Assembly: GCF_003970675.1 (NCBI RefSeq)
Contig: NZ_CP034562.1
Coordinates: 1,860,001-1,924,000 of the forward strand
Source of the DNA: Flammeovirga pectinis
GTDB taxonomy: Bacteria; Bacteroidota; Bacteroidia; Cytophagales; Flammeovirgaceae
Length of the DNA: 64,000 bases
Direction of reading: 5' to 3'
Positions 62,386-64,000 of this stretch are shown here, piece by piece; the stretch's first letter is position 1; each line of letters begins with the position of its first letter. A program made the position numbers and the translations under genes. The notes under the pieces were generated by a model. That model was not told the origin of the DNA, made no database searches, and worked only from the letters and a program-made list of their open reading frames with translations.

Positions 62386-64000
62386 CTATTTCATATTAAT
62401 TGTAATCTCATTTGCTCCAACTAAATCTTTATGATTTATAAAGTAACCTTTATGAGATTTACCATCAACTTTTATACTTTGTATATGATTTGATTTACCA
62501 CCTTGTTTCTTAATAACAACTTGATCTTTACCCCAATATTTTTGATCTAGCTCAATTGTAATTTTATCAAAAGCAGGTGTTGTTAATGCGTATTGAGGAG
62601 TACCAGGTGCATCTGGATAAATACCCATCATAGAAAATACTACCCATGCAGACATCGTTCCTGTATCATCATTCCCAGCTATACCATCAGCTTTGTTTGT
62701 GAAGTATTTCTCTCTTAGTTCAAGAACTTTCTCTTGTGTCTTATACTCCTTCCCTTTGATATAATTATAGGCATAAGGATAAGCAATATCTGGTTCGTTT
62801 GCCATATCAAACTGACCTGTTGAGAAAATTTCATCTAATCTACTCTCAAATGCTTTGGTACCAAACTGCTTAATTAAGCCCGGCATATCAAATTGAACCA
62901 TCATGTTATATTGGTAAGCATTACCTTCTACATAGCCAATGTTATGTGTAAAGTTCGCTCCATCGTTTGGATCAAAAGGACTGTACCATTTACCATCTTT
63001 ATGACGAGGGCGTAAAAAGTCTGTTTCTTTATCAAACAGTTTTTTATATCCGTAAGCTCTTTCTTTAAACTCTTTGTATTTATCTTGTTTCCCTAAACTT
63101 TGAGCAAATTGAGCTACACTCCAATCTGCAACATAGTATTCTAAAGATGTGGATACCGAAGCCCAAAGTTTCTTATCAATTTCATCATCAACAGGAATAT
63201 AACCGTATTTAATATAGCTATCTATGCATGGTCTAACAGGGTTTCCTCCGTCTACTTCATATGCACTTTTTGTAACAGCTTCAAAAGCTTTTTCATGATC
63301 AAATTGATCTAATCCACGCATATATGTATCTGCAATTACTATCGCTGCAGGGTCACCTACCATTGTATATGTTTCTGTAGAATTTAATTCCCACTTTGGT
63401 AACCAGCCTGTTTCATCATAAATATCTAACATCGTATTTACCATGTTCAATTGCTGCTCTGGATAAACAAGTGTCATTAACTGATGAAGATCTCTGTATG
63501 TATCCCATAAAGAAAATACAGTATATCGTTCTCCTTCAGTAGTCTTTGTCTTTCTAGTTTTAGATGCAGGATATTCTCCATTTACATCACTTAAAACATT
63601 TGGATGAATCATTGTGTGGTATAGAGCAGTATAGAAAACTGTTTTATCGTCTTCTGAACCACCTTCCACTTTAATTTTTGAAAGTACTGAATTCCAATTG
63701 TCTTTTGTTCTATTCGCTATTTCATCAAAAGATACATTAGATACCTCTGTTTCTAAATTCTTTCTTGCATTCTCAATACTCACATAAGAGATGCCTATTT
63801 TCACCTCAACCTCGGTGGGTTCAGCAAAATCATAAGAGAAAATCGCACCTAAAGAATCTCCAATAATTGGATAATAAGCATCTTCAATAATACGTTGCTG
63901 ACCATTGTATGCCTCCATCCATTGCGCCTCTGGTCCTTCAATTTTATTATGTTGTTGCCAAACAGCTGTCTTGTCTGCTTTCTTATTTACCTTCATCACA
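62386..64000 (-). CDS. GH92 alpha-1,2-mannosidase, 5' end outside the window
   Basis: GH92 enzymes remove mannose from N-glycans and related glycans, using calcium, and are abundant in glycan-eating Bacteroidota. About 537 residues are seen; the usual size is 720-770, so the N-terminal beta-sandwich is largely off the right edge. An in-frame GTG/ATG near the edge is probably internal. The visible catalytic domain has HPNVLSDVNGEY, TVFSLWDTYRDLHQL, GDPAAIVIADTY and the acidic NDDTGTMSAWVVFSMMGIYP motif. Export (signal peptide) cannot be judged. No neighbouring polysaccharide-use genes are visible. Confidence 0.92.
   Translation of the reverse strand, partial: VMKVNKKADKTAVWQQHNKIEGPEAQWMEAYNGQQRIIEDAYYPIIGDSLGAIFSYDFAEPTEVEVKIGISYVSIENARKNLETEVSNVSFDEIANRTKDNWNSVLSKIKVEGGSEDDKTVFYTALYHTMIHPNVLSDVNGEYPASKTRKTKTTEGERYTVFSLWDTYRDLHQLMTLVYPEQQLNMVNTMLDIYDETGWLPKWELNSTETYTMVGDPAAIVIADTYMRGLDQFDHEKAFEAVTKSAYEVDGGNPVRPCIDSYIKYGYIPVDDEIDKKLWASVSTSLEYYVADWSVAQFAQSLGKQDKYKEFKERAYGYKKLFDKETDFLRPRHKDGKWYSPFDPNDGANFTHNIGYVEGNAYQYNMMVQFDMPGLIKQFGTKAFESRLDEIFSTGQFDMANEPDIAYPYAYNYIKGKEYKTQEKVLELREKYFTNKADGIAGNDDTGTMSAWVVFSMMGIYPDAPGTPQYALTTPAFDKITIELDQKYWGKDQVVIKKQGGKSNHIQSIKVDGKSHKGYFINHKDLVGANEITINMK

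Overview
The window looks like a chromosome segment of a marine or gliding member of the Bacteroidota, most likely order Cytophagales and plausibly close to Flammeovirga. This placement is inferred from several signs. The DNA is AT-rich and start codons lack Shine-Dalgarno sequences. Promoters fit the Bacteroidota pattern (TTG, then about 20 bases, then TAnnTTTG). Several families are typical of the phylum: a lipid-anchored TamA variant (TamL), DUF4924, DUF2911, DUF3078, a START-like protein, a SusD-era GH92 mannosidase and a sodium:solute symporter with a tiny partner gene. The species cannot be fixed from this stretch alone.

Layout. 1-10 kb: a partial tamL diverging from an M48 metalloprotease, dnaB, then a wall-recycling and wall-building group (mpl, murB, a K+ channel with an RCK domain, an outer-membrane beta-barrel protein, an NlpC/P60 hydrolase). 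10-21 kb: a GMC oxidoreductase, an APC permease cut off from its terminator by an intact IS4-family element with a 6-bp target duplication, a DUF445 membrane protein, a MORN-repeat protein, a large secreted propeller/amidohydrolase and a secreted HExxH protein. 21-31 kb: pirin with a palindromic operator, a nest of very small membrane and basic proteins, purL, a TPR protein, an orphan gene and sppA. 31-45 kb: a LexA-like repressor with an operator over its own promoter, DUF4924, a NUMOD4/HNH protein, homogentisate dioxygenase, an SLC12-like transporter, AbgT, a candidate small RNA, DUF2911, and an LmbE deacetylase/40-residue protein/sodium symporter operon. 45-53 kb: ribH, an MMPL/RND exporter, a second IS4-family element, and a START-like/mgtE/thiL operon. 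53-54 kb: six identical tandem tRNA-Met genes. 54-64 kb: a C-terminal processing protease with a thioredoxin-like lipoprotein-size partner, DUF3078, a 52-residue membrane protein, a lipoprotein, a dicluster ferredoxin, a gamma-carbonic anhydrase, trpS-dnaN, and a GH92 alpha-mannosidase running off the right edge.

Most of the window is ordinary core and envelope metabolism. The less ordinary parts are the two insertion sequences, the tRNA-Met array with hairpin spacers, the small-protein nest at 22.4-23.6 kb, the self-regulated S24 repressor followed by the NUMOD4/HNH protein, and a candidate small RNA at 39.65 kb. Nothing here is a clear defence island or biosynthetic cluster, and I do not claim a new system with high confidence.
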